Shown here: in pieces, positions 35,822 through 44,717 of the stretch
Numbering within the stretch: position 1 is the first letter of the stretch
Layout: each line of letters opens with the position of its first letter
DNA from: Paenibacillus cymbidii
Lineage (GTDB): Bacteria; Bacillota; Bacilli; Paenibacillales; NBRC-103111
NCBI RefSeq assembly: GCF_004764705.1
Contig: NZ_SHLX01000031.1
Span: 1-64,000 of the forward strand
Length of the DNA: 64,000 bases
Direction of reading: 5' to 3'
Position numbers and translations under genes: made by a program
Notes under the pieces: generated by a model
Database searches by the model: none
Seen by the model: only the letters and a program-made list of their open reading frames with translations
What the model was told of the DNA's origin: nothing

Positions 35822-37333
35822 ATGGCAACGGGCAAAATCAACAAGACGTTGGCATGGGGTATGACGTTGGTATTGGCGGGGGGCGTGCTGGCAAGCTGCA
35901 GCAACAGCAAATCGGGCAGCGGCTCGTCGCCGGGCCCGAGCGGCTCCAATGCCGGAGCGCCGGTGACGCTCACGTACGTTTCGCCGGGAAGCGCGCCGAC
36001 AGACGCGGCCAAACGATTCGACGCGATCAACAAGAAGCTGGCGGCCGACGGCCTGAACATCAAGGTCGATTTCCAATTCATCGGCTGGGACGCCTGGGAG
36101 CAGAAGACGAATTTGATGCTTTCCTCCAACGAGGCGTTCGACAACCTGACGATCATGGAGGACTTGATCAAAACGTCCGCTTACGCGGGCAGAGGCGCGA
36201 TCGTGCCGATCGATTCGTATTTGGAGAAATACCCGAATTTGAAAAAGGCGTTCCCCGACTACGTCTGGGACGGCATGAAGATCAACGGCAAAATTTATTC
36301 GATCCCGGTCTTCTATCGCGAATGGGCGAACGACTACGAGATGATTACGTACCGCAGCGACTTGCTGAAGAAATACAACCTCCAGCCGCCCAAAACGCAA
36401 GCCGAAATGCTCGCCGCGGCGGAAAAAATCAAAGCCGGCGAAAAAGACATGAACCTCAACATCACGCTGAAGCCGAACACGATCATGAACTTTATCCATC
36501 GCGAATACGAGGCGTATCCGTTCAGCGTCATCGACGATTTGATCTATGTGGACCAGAAGGGCAATGTCAAGTCGTGGATGGAGACGCCGGAATTCAAGCA
36601 GGACAACGCGTTCATGAACGCGCTGTTCAAGAAGAACCTGATTAATCCGGATATTTTGACGCTGCCGCTCGACCAGGTGACGAAGCCGTCGCAGGAAGGG
36701 ACGTTTATTTTCAACTTCGGGACGCTGTACGATTTCTGGAATCCGATGCATGCGGCCAAGCCGGAGGCGACGATCGATACGCTGCGGCTTGCGCCCGACA
36801 AGGCGTGGTTCCGTCCGCTGCTGATGAACAACGCCAACGTCATCCCGAAGACGTCGAAGCATCCGGAGGAAATGATCAAGTTCTACGACTGGCTGTACGG
36901 CAAGCAGGAGAACTACGACTTGCTCGCCTACGGCATCAAGGACGACTGGTGGAAGGACGCCGGCGCGGGCAAAATGGAGCAGCTCCATCCGCAAGGCACG
37001 GAGGTTGGCTTCTCGGAATGGAAGCTCGGCTACTACAAATTCGTGCGCGTGCCGCAAACCGCGCATCCGAAGTACGCCGAAACGCTGCAGATCAACGACA
37101 AGGCGGTCAACTCGGTCACCGTCGGCTTCACGTTCGATACGACGCCGGTTTCGGTCGAATACGCCAACTTGCTTGCCGAAGTGAAAACGAGCATTTACCC
37201 GCTGAAAATGGGCGTCGTCGAGTATGACAAGTTTTATGCGACTGCGCTGTCCAAAATGAAAGCTGCCGGCCTCGACAAAGTGGTGGCCGAATACGACAAG
37301 CAGTTCAAAGCGTTCCTTGCCGGCAAAAAATAA
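35822..37333 (+). CDS. Extracellular sugar-binding lipoprotein
   Basis: A 503-aa solute-binding protein with signal peptide and lipobox LASC near residue 26, then a Ser/Gly linker. The body matches the LplA-like DUF3502/SBP family, including the C-terminal NSVTVGFTFDTTPVSVEYANL. The ATG at 35822 is preferred over TTG at 35816 because AAAGGAGG ends 7 bases before the ATG. Third gene of the second importer. Confidence 0.93.
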   Translation: MATGKINKTLAWGMTLVLAGGVLASCSNSKSGSGSSPGPSGSNAGAPVTLTYVSPGSAPTDAAKRFDAINKKLAADGLNIKVDFQFIGWDAWEQKTNLMLSSNEAFDNLTIMEDLIKTSAYAGRGAIVPIDSYLEKYPNLKKAFPDYVWDGMKINGKIYSIPVFYREWANDYEMITYRSDLLKKYNLQPPKTQAEMLAAAEKIKAGEKDMNLNITLKPNTIMNFIHREYEAYPFSVIDDLIYVDQKGNVKSWMETPEFKQDNAFMNALFKKNLINPDILTLPLDQVTKPSQEGTFIFNFGTLYDFWNPMHAAKPEATIDTLRLAPDKAWFRPLLMNNANVIPKTSKHPEEMIKFYDWLYGKQENYDLLAYGIKDDWWKDAGAGKMEQLHPQGTEVGFSEWKLGYYKFVRVPQTAHPKYAETLQINDKAVNSVTVGFTFDTTPVSVEYANLLAEVKTSIYPLKMGVVEYDKFYATALSKMKAAGLDKVVAEYDKQFKAFLAGKK

Positions 37334-37337
37334 TCGT

Positions 37338-37382
37338 TCCGCACAAAAAGCCGTCGCCGCGCGCGATGGCTTTCTTGTGCGG
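37338..37382 (+). terminator. Hairpin after the second importer
   Basis: CCGCACAA-AAAGCC / GGCTTTC-TTGTGCGG forms a long stem; a clear T run is lacking on the plus strand, so termination may be weak. Confidence 0.55.
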
Positions 37383-37435
37383 GGAATGATGGTAGAATGG
37401 AAGTACCGGAATCCCGCGTTTGGAGGTAGCCGCGC

Positions 37436-38644
37436 ATGAAAATTACCCGTTACGAACTGCTCCGAATCCCGCCCAGTTGGGTGTGGATCCGCATTCACAC
37501 GGACGAAGGGATCAGCGGGCTCGGCGAGCCGTTTCTCGAGGATCACGCCGATGTCGTGTCGGCGGAGGTGACCCGGCTGATGCCGCTGCTTATCGGCGAA
37601 GATCCGCGCCGCACCGGCTGGCTGTGGGACAAGATGTACAACTCGGGCTGCGGCTACCGCGGCGGCCCGATCAAGCTGAGTGCGATCAGCGGGATCGACA
37701 TGGCGCTGTGGGATATCAAGGGCAAGGCGCTCGGCGCGCCCGTGTACGAGCTGCTTGGCGGCCTGTGCCGCGACAAGGTGAAGGTGTACCGCAGCTGTGC
37801 GGGTGAAGCGCCGTATACGGTGGAGCCCGGGCAGCCGTATCGGGCGGTCGGAATGCCGCCGGTATTGGGCGGCCCGGGGGAGACCGCCGACGCTCGGCCG
37901 CTGCCGGAGCGCTACGCCGACGCGGCGCGTACCCTCGTGCGCGAGTGGGGGTTCCGCTGCCTCAAGGTGCACGTCAGCTTCGCCGAAACCGTCGCGCTGG
38001 GCACTTCCGTCGCGCTGGCCGCGGATTGCTTCGCCGCCGTGCGGGATGCGGTCGGTTACGACGTCGATGTCGCCATCGACGTGCACAACCCGCATCCGAA
38101 CTACGCGCTGCAGCTGGCGCGGGCGCTCGAACCGTATCGGCCGCTGTTCCTGGAGGAGCCGGTGCCGCCCGAGCGCGTCGACCTGCTGCGCCGCATCGCG
38201 GGCGGTACGACCGTGCCGGTGGCGGCCGGCGAGCGCTGGATGGGCAAGTGGGCGTTCCGCGAAGCGCTTGATGCCGGCGCGGCGGTGCTGCAGCCGGACA
38301 TCGCCCATGCCGGCGGCTTCACCGAGCTGGCGAAGATCGCCGCCATGGCCGAAAGCCATTTCGCCGTCGTGGCGCCGCATTGCCCGCTGAGCCCGCTCAG
38401 CTTCGCCGCGTGCGTCCAGTTCGCCGCCGCGGCGCCGAATTTCCTCGTGCAGGAGCACAACGAGGTGAACGACTCGCGAGCGGACGGCCGGACGCTGATC
38501 GGCCGCGGCTTCTTCCGCGAGCCGTTCGCGCTGGACCAAGGCGGCTGTGTCGCGGTGCCGCGGCTGCCGGGGCTCGGCGTCGAGCTCGACGACGCCGGCA
38601 TGGCGGCAATCGCGCAGCTGCCGTGGCGCGAGCAGCGGGGGTAG
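37436..38644 (+). CDS. Enolase-superfamily sugar-acid dehydratase, galactonate dehydratase-like
   Basis: A 402-aa enzyme of the mandelate racemase subgroup. Catalytic residues are visible: Lys177/His179 (KVHVS), Asp215 and His217 (AIDVHNPH), Glu240 (FLEEPVPPE), Glu266 (AAGERWMGKW) and His in APHCPLSPLSFAAC. The pattern is close to DgoD-type D-galactonate dehydratase, but the usual FHGRVH is VHNPHP here, so the substrate may differ. GGAGG precedes the ATG. It follows the importer by ~100 bp and probably processes its product. Confidence 0.85.
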   Translation: MKITRYELLRIPPSWVWIRIHTDEGISGLGEPFLEDHADVVSAEVTRLMPLLIGEDPRRTGWLWDKMYNSGCGYRGGPIKLSAISGIDMALWDIKGKALGAPVYELLGGLCRDKVKVYRSCAGEAPYTVEPGQPYRAVGMPPVLGGPGETADARPLPERYADAARTLVREWGFRCLKVHVSFAETVALGTSVALAADCFAAVRDAVGYDVDVAIDVHNPHPNYALQLARALEPYRPLFLEEPVPPERVDLLRRIAGGTTVPVAAGERWMGKWAFREALDAGAAVLQPDIAHAGGFTELAKIAAMAESHFAVVAPHCPLSPLSFAACVQFAAAAPNFLVQEHNEVNDSRADGRTLIGRGFFREPFALDQGGCVAVPRLPGLGVELDDAGMAAIAQLPWREQRG

Positions 38645-38717
38645 CGCGCTGCCGGCCGCCGGGCGCCGGAGCAATGGAAAGTGGCTGTCAATATACCGTG
38701 GACAGTGGAAATTTTTC

Positions 38718-38994
38718 TTAAAATCCGTCTTGTCTGCTCCGCTCCGGAGAGCGGGGGCGAAATAAGCCGGATTTTCCGCTTTATTTGCTCTGATCCGGGG
38801 GGCGGCAGCGAAATAAGCCGGATTTTAAGCTTTATTTGCTCTGATCCGGAGGGTGGCAGCGAAATAAGTCGGATTTTCCGCCTTGTTTGCTCCGCTCCGG
38901 AGGGCGGCAGCGAAATAAGTCGGATTTTCCGCTTTATTTGCTCTGATCCGGAGGGCGACAGCAAATAAGCCGGATTTTCCGTCTTATTTGCTCA
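38718..38994. repeat. 51-bp tandem repeat array of hairpins
   Basis: A degenerate partial copy (about 38718-38758) is followed by copies that start at 38759, 38810, 38861, 38912 and about 38962, with a period of 51 bp (50 for the last step). Each unit contains an AT-rich stem (AAATAAGCCGGA ... TCCGCTTTATTT) and a GC-rich stem (CCGCTCC / GGAGGGCGG). The period is a multiple of three, so open frames run through it on both strands with a 17-residue periodicity. The last copy is cut by the group II intron, and its continuation resumes at 41158. Confidence 0.9.
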
Positions 38995-41157
38995 GTGCGC
39001 CTCACAGTTGCACAATCTAAGTGGTTCAAATCCACTCGGTAACTTTACCCTTTAAAGTGCCGTAGCCGAAGTAGAAGTCCTACTCCAGTGGAGAGGACTG
39101 GCAGGGTGTCTCCCGCGAGGGGGAATCCGAAGGGCCTGCAGGCAAAGTCCAGCCCGGAATGCGGTGAACCAGAGGTGGCGGCGATGCGGGGTGACCCGGC
39201 TGAGAAACGGGGAAACCTATGCCAATGGGCATATCTTGCAGGAAAACAAACAAAGGGAAATGACCTGCAAGGCTCATCGACGTGATTAGGGTCAGGATGG
39301 ATGGAACAGAATGTGACGATGACCGAGGGAAGTCTCGTCGTCTCCTTGACGCAAACGCGGCAAGGTAGGGGGGGTATAACCGTAGAGGGAAAGCCGAATC
39401 GATGGGCGGCGAGATGGCGGATCGTCCCGTAGTAGTGAGCAAATCCGAGCCGATGAAAGCTGGTAACAGACTGGAGGGGAAAACTCGGATGAGTATGCGC
39501 AAGCGAGGAAAAAAATCGCCGTCGCATACCCTGCTTCCACTCCAAAAGAGGGAAGACAGAGGCAAGGGGGACGTGCTTCGTCAAAGTCTGTGAGTGGACG
39601 TGAGTGGAGATCGTAAGCGCCTTAATCGAATAAGGGTAGTACCAAGAGGGTGCGTCCCGCCAATGGCGAAAGAGCGCCAACGGATGGAGGGCTACTGGCG
39701 ACCTGAGTACATGACGGGCAAACGGGAGCGATTGGCAATAAGCCTAAGACGCATTTGCCCAGCCGTGGAACAAGCAAGGAATCGATCATCTGTAGCGGAA
39801 ACAATACCAGCTTGGTGAGTAGCGGCAAAGGTGGTGAAACACCAATGAAACCGAAACGACGATACTACACCCTGATCGACAAAGTATACCAAATGGAGAA
39901 CCTGCACGAGGCATGGCTGAGCGTGAAGAAGAATCAAGGAAGCGGCGGAATCGACGGCGTAAGTATCGCGATGTTCGAGAAGAACATCGGCAGGAACCTA
40001 AAGGAAATCCAGCGGTTACTGCAACAAAATCGGTACAAGCCTGATCCGGTGAGACGACAGTACATCGAGAAGGAAAACGGGAAGGTAAGGCCGCTGGGCA
40101 TTCCCACCATCCGAGATCGCGTATGCCAGCAGGCAGTACGCCAAATCATCGAGCCGATCGTGGAGCAAGACTTCTACTACTACAGCTTTGGCTTTCGTCC
40201 CGGATATTCCGCCCACCAGGCGATACGCACGATCAGGCGAGCAAAGCGCGGCGGATACGACTATGTGGTAGACTTGGACATCATGTCCTTTTTCGACGAA
40301 ATTCCGCATGACCTGCTGATGGAAAAGGTGCACGAACGAATAACCGACGGGAAAGTGCTGACGCTCATTCGCGGATGGCTTACCGCAGGAGTCATGGAAG
40401 ATGGCCAGTTCCATGAAACGGAAGTCGGTTCTCCACAGGGCGGTGTTATCAGTCCGTTGCTTGCGAATCTGTACTTGAACCATTTCGACTGGGGAATGAA
40501 GGAGAAAGGATTCGCGGTGGTAAGGTACGCGGATGATGCCGTCATGCTTTGCAAAACAAAGGAGCAGGCAGAAGAAGCGTATCAGGCGGCGAGGATTCTA
40601 CTGGAAGAGGAACTGCGGCTGCGAATGCACCCGGAGAAAACAAAGGTGGTGCATGTCGACGAAGGGTTCCGTTTTCTGGGATTCGACTTCTGGAAGCAGT
40701 ATCTCATCTTGCCGGACGCCAAGCTAAAGAAGTACAAAGAGAAAGTCCGCCAGATTACCCGTAGGCAGCAAGGGAACAACCTCCACGAAATGATCGTCAA
40801 GCTAAATGAAGTGTCGCGAGGGTTTGGGAATTACTTTGGGATTGGGGATGTAAAGGGGAAGTTTCAGCGACTGGACGAATGGATGCGAATGAGAGTAAGA
40901 GCGTTCATGCGGAAAAAGAAGTCCAGGGTTTCAAACCGGCTCCTTCCGAACAAGACCCTGGAAGAAGCCGGGATGGTATTTTTGACAAACCTGCTCATCA
41001 CACGTTTCTAATTCAGGACTGAAATGTGCAGCCCGGCGACGGGTGAAGACGACTCACTCCTGAAGATGGGGAACTGACGAAGGAAAGCCGTGTGCGGGAA
41101 ATCCGCATGCACGGTTTGACGGGGAGTCCGGGGGAGTAATCCCCCGTCTTACCCTAC
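38995..41157 (+). mobile_element. Group II intron, complete, probably class C (IIC)
   Basis: The 5' end GTGCGC matches the group II consensus GUGYG. Domain V is at about 41086-41117 (AGCCGTGTGCGG-GAAA-TCCGCATGCACGGTT) with the AGC triad and a GAAA loop. Domain VI follows at about 41119-41157 and the 3' end is AC. An internal TGAGCAAAT (39436-39444) is the exact complement of the nine 5'-exon bases ATTTGCTCA that end at 38994, a likely EBS1-IBS1 pair. The intron sits 3 bases after a perfect hairpin, typical of IIC targets. It encodes a reverse transcriptase without an endonuclease domain. Confidence 0.9.
39845..41011 (+). CDS. ltrA: Group II intron reverse transcriptase/maturase
   Basis: A 388-aa protein. 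RT domains are complete: GIDGVS near residue 35, GKVRPLGIPTIRDRVCQQAV near 80, FGFRPGYSAHQA, catalytic Asp in DLDIMSFFDEI, GSPQGGVISPLLANL and RYADDAVML (YADD). A maturase X-like region follows (about 280-388). The HNH endonuclease domain is absent, as in class C introns. The ATG at 39845 follows AAAGGTGGTG; the frame is open upstream inside the intron RNA. Probably active, since no frameshift is seen. Confidence 0.95.
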   Translation: MKPKRRYYTLIDKVYQMENLHEAWLSVKKNQGSGGIDGVSIAMFEKNIGRNLKEIQRLLQQNRYKPDPVRRQYIEKENGKVRPLGIPTIRDRVCQQAVRQIIEPIVEQDFYYYSFGFRPGYSAHQAIRTIRRAKRGGYDYVVDLDIMSFFDEIPHDLLMEKVHERITDGKVLTLIRGWLTAGVMEDGQFHETEVGSPQGGVISPLLANLYLNHFDWGMKEKGFAVVRYADDAVMLCKTKEQAEEAYQAARILLEEELRLRMHPEKTKVVHVDEGFRFLGFDFWKQYLILPDAKLKKYKEKVRQITRRQQGNNLHEMIVKLNEVSRGFGNYFGIGDVKGKFQRLDEWMRMRVRAFMRKKKSRVSNRLLPNKTLEEAGMVFLTNLLITRF

Positions 41158-41171
41158 TCTCCGAAGGGGGC
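41158..41171. repeat. Continuation of the 51-bp repeat after the intron
   Basis: The first 3'-exon bases TCTCCGAAGGGGGC resemble the repeat segment GCTCCGGAGGGCGGC that would follow ...TTTGCTC in an intact unit. This supports insertion inside a repeat copy. Confidence 0.55.
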
Positions 41172-41362
41172 TTCCTTCACAGCCGTTCGTTAAGTGCGAC
41201 GGCAATGGTCATTTTGGCGAGACCTCGCGTTATCCATTTGTAATCGGCTGCCATAGAACGCGGCTTATGCATACTATTCAATTTCTCATCCCGTTTCGTT
41301 TCAGGAACAACCGGCGCCCCCCACGATCTTATTGTCTGCCGCCGCCTCCTGAGCGCTTTCGG

Positions 41363-41391
41363 TTGCTTTGTCGGGCCAATTGTTTTACGAT
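41363..41391 (+). promoter_or_regulatory. Promoter of the hprK operon
   Basis: TTGCTT (41363-41368), 17-bp spacer, TACGAT (41386-41391), 34 bases upstream of the hprK ATG. The stretch 41172-41362 shows no gene. Confidence 0.6.
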
Positions 41392-41424
41392 GAAGTTATT
41401 GGAAAAACAAAAGGAGCACGGCAC

Positions 41425-42363
41425 ATGGCAAAAAAAGTACGGGTGGGCGACCTGGTGCAAAAGTTCGGCATGGAAGTCATCTGCGGCGAAGAGGGACTGA
41501 GGCGCGCAATCACCGTATCCGACTTGAACCGTCCGGGCATGGAAATGGCCGGTTATTTCAATTATCATCCCGCGGAGCGGGTGCAAATTCTCGGCCGCAC
41601 GGAGCTGGCGTTCTTCGAAACGCTGACCGCGGCGGAACGGATCGACCGGATGACGCGGCTGTGCGAGGACGAGACGCCCTGCATTTGCATCACGCGATCG
41701 CTGCCGGTTCCGAAGGAGCTGTGCGACGCGGCGATGCACAAGCAGATCCCCGTCATCCGCAGCTCGCAGCCGACGACCTTGCTGTCCGGCCATATCACCG
41801 ATTTTCTCGAGAGCAAGCTGGCGCCGTCGACGACGATTCACGGCGTGCTGGTCGATGTGTACGGCATCGGCATTCTGATCTCCGGCAGCAGCGGCATCGG
41901 CAAAAGCGAAACCGCGCTCGAGCTCGTCAAACGCGGCCACCGGCTGGTCGCGGACGACGCGGTGGAAATTCGCCAGACGGCGGAGAACGTGCTGATCGGC
42001 AACGCGCCGGAGTTGATCAAGCATTTGCTGGAAATTCGCGGCGTCGGCATCATCAACGTCATGACGCTGTTCGGGGCGGGCGCGGTGCGCAACAACGCCA
42101 AGATCAACGTCATCTGCAAGCTCGAAACGTGGCAGCAGGACAAGCAATACGATCGGCTTGGGCTCGACGAGGAAACGACGCGCATCATCGATACGGATGT
42201 GACGCTTGTGACGATTCCGGTGCGCCCCGGCCGCAACCTTGCGGTCATCATTGAAGTGGCGGCGATGAACTACCGGCTGAAGCGGATGGGCTTCAATGCG
42301 GCGCAGCAGTTTACGAACAAGCTGACCGAAACGCTCAACGAAGAGATGGACGAAATCGAATAA
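41425..42363 (+). CDS. hprK: HPr kinase/phosphorylase
   Basis: A 312-aa bifunctional enzyme that phosphorylates and dephosphorylates Ser46 of HPr, the key step of carbon catabolite repression in Firmicutes. Walker A GSSGIGKSE lies at 154-162, with the active-site His just before it (TIHGVLVDV, His139). The family signature EIRGVGIINV is near 205. The ATG at 41425 follows AAAGGAG. First gene of hprK-lgt-ppaX-yvoF, the Bacillus order. An HPr-family gene lies at 60972-61241 in this window. Confidence 0.97.
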   Translation: MAKKVRVGDLVQKFGMEVICGEEGLRRAITVSDLNRPGMEMAGYFNYHPAERVQILGRTELAFFETLTAAERIDRMTRLCEDETPCICITRSLPVPKELCDAAMHKQIPVIRSSQPTTLLSGHITDFLESKLAPSTTIHGVLVDVYGIGILISGSSGIGKSETALELVKRGHRLVADDAVEIRQTAENVLIGNAPELIKHLLEIRGVGIINVMTLFGAGAVRNNAKINVICKLETWQQDKQYDRLGLDEETTRIIDTDVTLVTIPVRPGRNLAVIIEVAAMNYRLKRMGFNAAQQFTNKLTETLNEEMDEIE

Positions 42364-42390
42364 TCCATTTTGGATGAAAGGGGTACGGGA

Positions 42391-43377
42391 ATGACGCTGG
42401 CTTTGAATCCGATTGCATTTTCCCTTGGCGGGCTGGAAGTGCACTGGTACGGCATTATTTTGGCGTGCGGCGCGCTGGCCGGGCTGCTGCTCGCGGTGAA
42501 CGAAGGCAAGCGGTACGGCATCTCGCCGGATTTCTTCATGGACTTGCTGCTCGTCGGCGTGCCGTCGGCGATCGTGTGCGCGCGGATCTACTACGTTGCG
42601 TTCCAGTGGGAAGATTACCGCAACAATTTCTGGGATGTGTTCGCCATCTGGCACGGCGGCATCGCCATCTACGGGGCGCTCATCGGCGCCGTTATCGGCG
42701 CCGTGTTCTATGCCCGGGCCAAGGGCTACAGCTTCCTGCGGATCGCCGACATAAGCGCGCCCAGCCTTCTGGCCGGCCAATTGATCGGACGCTGGGGCAA
42801 TTACGTCAACCAGGAAGCGCACGGCATGCCGGTGGACGAAAGCTTCCTCCGCCATACGCTTCATTTGCCGGCCTTTATTGTGGACCAGATGAACATTCAG
42901 GGCATTTATTATCATCCGACGTTCCTTTATGAATCGTTGTGGAACGTCGTCGGCCTCCTGCTGCTGCTCTGGCTGCGCCGCAGGCCGTTCCTGCGCGCCG
43001 GCGAGCTGTTCATGGGCTATTTCATCTGGTATTCGTTCGGCCGTTTCTTCGTGGAGGGGTTGCGTACGGACAGCCTCGCGTTCACCGGACCGAATTGGCT
43101 GGCTTCGCTGCTTGACGCCATCTGGTCGCCGATGAGCCTGCTGTTCGGGGATGCGGGCAGCATGGCGTCGGGCAACATCCGGACGTCGCAGCTGCTTGCG
43201 CTGCTGCTGATCGTAGCGATGATCGCGATCATCGTCTACCGGCGCAAGGCCGGATACGCCAATGTTCGTTACTCCGATCCGATCGTCTCTTCCAAAGCGG
43301 CGGCTCCTGCAGCGGAAGCGGAGCGCGACAATGCCGAGATGTCCGTATCGGGCGAAACGGCGAACGATCCTAAATAA
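42391..43377 (+). CDS. lgt: Prolipoprotein diacylglyceryl transferase
   Basis: A 328-aa membrane enzyme that transfers diacylglycerol to lipobox Cys of prolipoproteins. Seven membrane helices are expected. Key residues are His in WHGGIAIYGALIGA and the Lgt signature GRWGNYVNQEAHG near 140, with YHPTFLYES further on. A charged, Ala/Glu-rich C-terminal tail (about 295-328) extends beyond the core. GAAAGGGG precedes the ATG at 42391. It would process the lipoproteins encoded at 20696 and 35822. Confidence 0.97.
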   Translation: MTLALNPIAFSLGGLEVHWYGIILACGALAGLLLAVNEGKRYGISPDFFMDLLLVGVPSAIVCARIYYVAFQWEDYRNNFWDVFAIWHGGIAIYGALIGAVIGAVFYARAKGYSFLRIADISAPSLLAGQLIGRWGNYVNQEAHGMPVDESFLRHTLHLPAFIVDQMNIQGIYYHPTFLYESLWNVVGLLLLLWLRRRPFLRAGELFMGYFIWYSFGRFFVEGLRTDSLAFTGPNWLASLLDAIWSPMSLLFGDAGSMASGNIRTSQLLALLLIVAMIAIIVYRRKAGYANVRYSDPIVSSKAAAPAAEAERDNAEMSVSGETANDPK

Positions 43378-43388
43378 GGGATGGGCGG

Positions 43389-43427
43389 CAATGGCCGGCA
43401 GGGGATTCGTTCCCTTGCCGGCCATTG
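43389..43427 (+). terminator. Strong hairpin between lgt and ppaX
   Basis: CAATGGCCGGCA / TGCCGGCCATTG perfect arms with inner GGG / CCC and a 7-nt loop; only TT follows, so it may act as a partial terminator or RNA-processing site. Confidence 0.65.
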
Positions 43428-43518
43428 TTATCCGGCAAAAATTTTTGCGAACGCAGATGCATCGCCCGGACTCAATTGATATACTAAGGGGAAATCTGTA
43501 CGAGCGAGGAGATGGCCC

Positions 43519-44172
43519 ATGATCGAAACGGTACTGTTCGACCTCGACGGCACGATCGTCGATACGAACGAACTGATTATCGCAACATTCCTTCAAGTGC
43601 TGGAAGGAAGAAGCGATCGGACGTATACGCGCGAGGAACTGGTGCCGCACATGGGCCGGCCGCTGCTGGAGCAACTGCGTTTCTTTACGGGTCGCGAGGA
43701 TGTTGCGGAGCTGGTTCCGCTGTATCGCGAGTACAACCTGGCCCGGCACGACGAACTGGTGCGCGAGTTTCCGCATGTGCGGGAAGTTGTCGCCGCTTTG
43801 CGGGAAGGCGGCACCCGGCTCGGCGTCGTTACCAGCAAGGTGCGGCTGACGACCGACAAGGGGTTGAAGTTTTGCGGGTTGTTCGACTACATGGACGCGA
43901 TCGTCACGTTTGACGATGTGGACAAGCCGAAGCCCGATCCGGAAGGAATCGTCAAAGCGATGCAACTGCTTGACGCCAGCCCGGAGACGACGCTGATGGT
44001 CGGCGACAGCCAGTTCGACTTGCTCGCGGCCCAGGCGGCAGGCGTCAAGTCGGCAGGCGTGGCGTGGTCGCTCAAGGGCGAAGCGTTCCTCCGCCAATAC
44101 AAGCCCGACTACATGCTTCACGATATGCGGGATTTGCTCGACATCGCCGGCGTAACGAGAGGTGCGCGGTGA
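43519..44172 (+). CDS. ppaX: Pyrophosphatase PpaX (HAD family)
   Basis: A 217-aa HAD hydrolase. Motif I FDLDGTIVDTNE holds Asp8/Asp10, motif II VVTSK is near 114, motif III Lys in DKPKPDPEG near 145, and motif IV GDSQFD near 170. In Bacillus PpaX removes the pyrophosphate made when HPr(Ser-P) is dephosphorylated by HprK. Its place in this cluster supports that role. The stop overlaps the next gene by 4 bases (GTGA). Confidence 0.95.
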   Translation: MIETVLFDLDGTIVDTNELIIATFLQVLEGRSDRTYTREELVPHMGRPLLEQLRFFTGREDVAELVPLYREYNLARHDELVREFPHVREVVAALREGGTRLGVVTSKVRLTTDKGLKFCGLFDYMDAIVTFDDVDKPKPDPEGIVKAMQLLDASPETTLMVGDSQFDLLAAQAAGVKSAGVAWSLKGEAFLRQYKPDYMLHDMRDLLDIAGVTRGAR

Positions 44173-44717
44173 GACGGACGACCCGGTACCCGGTGGAAGG
44201 CCCGAATGCGCTGTGGCAGCTGTACCGGACGGTCAGCCGGTGGAAAGCGGTGCGCAATTTTGTGTTCATCCAACTCGCCCGCTACTCGCCTTCGCTTCCG
44301 TTCAAACGGTGGATCTACCGCCGCGTGCTGGGCATGACGGTCGGCGAGCATACCGCTTTTGCGTTGATGGTGATGGTGGACGTCTTCTTCCCGGAAAAAA
44401 TTTTCGTCGGCCGCAACTCGATCATCGGGTACAATACGACGATATTGGCGCATGAGTATTTGATCAAGGAGTACCGGCTCGGCGAAGTGAGGATTGGCGA
44501 CAATGTGATGATCGGCGCGAACACGACGATTTTGCCGGGCGTGACGATCGGCGACAACGCGGTTGTCGGCGCCGGTTCGGTCGTGCACAAGGACGTGGCC
44601 CCGGGCAGCTTCGTGGCGGGCAATCCGCTGCAGATCATCCGTCCGGCGGCGGGTGACGGGGCAGAGGCGGGCAAAGCAAGCGGCAACCGGACGACAGGGG
44701 GAAACGAGGCGGAATGA
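44169..44717 (+). CDS. yvoF: Hexapeptide-repeat acyltransferase, YvoF-like
   Basis: A 182-aa protein. A helical N-terminal part (1-65) leads to a left-handed beta-helix of hexapeptide repeats (about 80-160, with IFVGRNSIIGYN, VRIGDNVMIGANTTILPG and VTIGDNAVVGAGSVV). A charged C-terminal tail follows. O-acetyltransferase of the LacA/NodL type by fold; acceptor unknown. The GTG at 44169 overlaps the ppaX stop. The order hprK-lgt-ppaX-yvoF is conserved in Bacillus. Confidence 0.9.
   Translation: MRRTTRYPVEGPNALWQLYRTVSRWKAVRNFVFIQLARYSPSLPFKRWIYRRVLGMTVGEHTAFALMVMVDVFFPEKIFVGRNSIIGYNTTILAHEYLIKEYRLGEVRIGDNVMIGANTTILPGVTIGDNAVVGAGSVVHKDVAPGSFVAGNPLQIIRPAAGDGAEAGKASGNRTTGGNEAE

Noticed and set aside
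38681..38968. Small repeat protein of 95 residues
   Set aside because: The frame exists only because the 51-bp repeat has a period divisible by three; the minus strand is equally open, there is no ribosome-binding site and the unit is a hairpin repeat.
38759..38994. CRISPR array
   Set aside because: The repeats are directly adjacent 51-bp units with no variable spacers and no cas genes nearby.
39027..39045. tRNA-like T-arm (GTGGTTCAAATCCAC)
   Set aside because: No cloverleaf surrounds it; it lies in domain I of the group II intron.
43441..43518. Own promoter of ppaX
   Set aside because: A TATACT box is present at 43480 but no -35 element lies at suitable spacing, so it was not listed.
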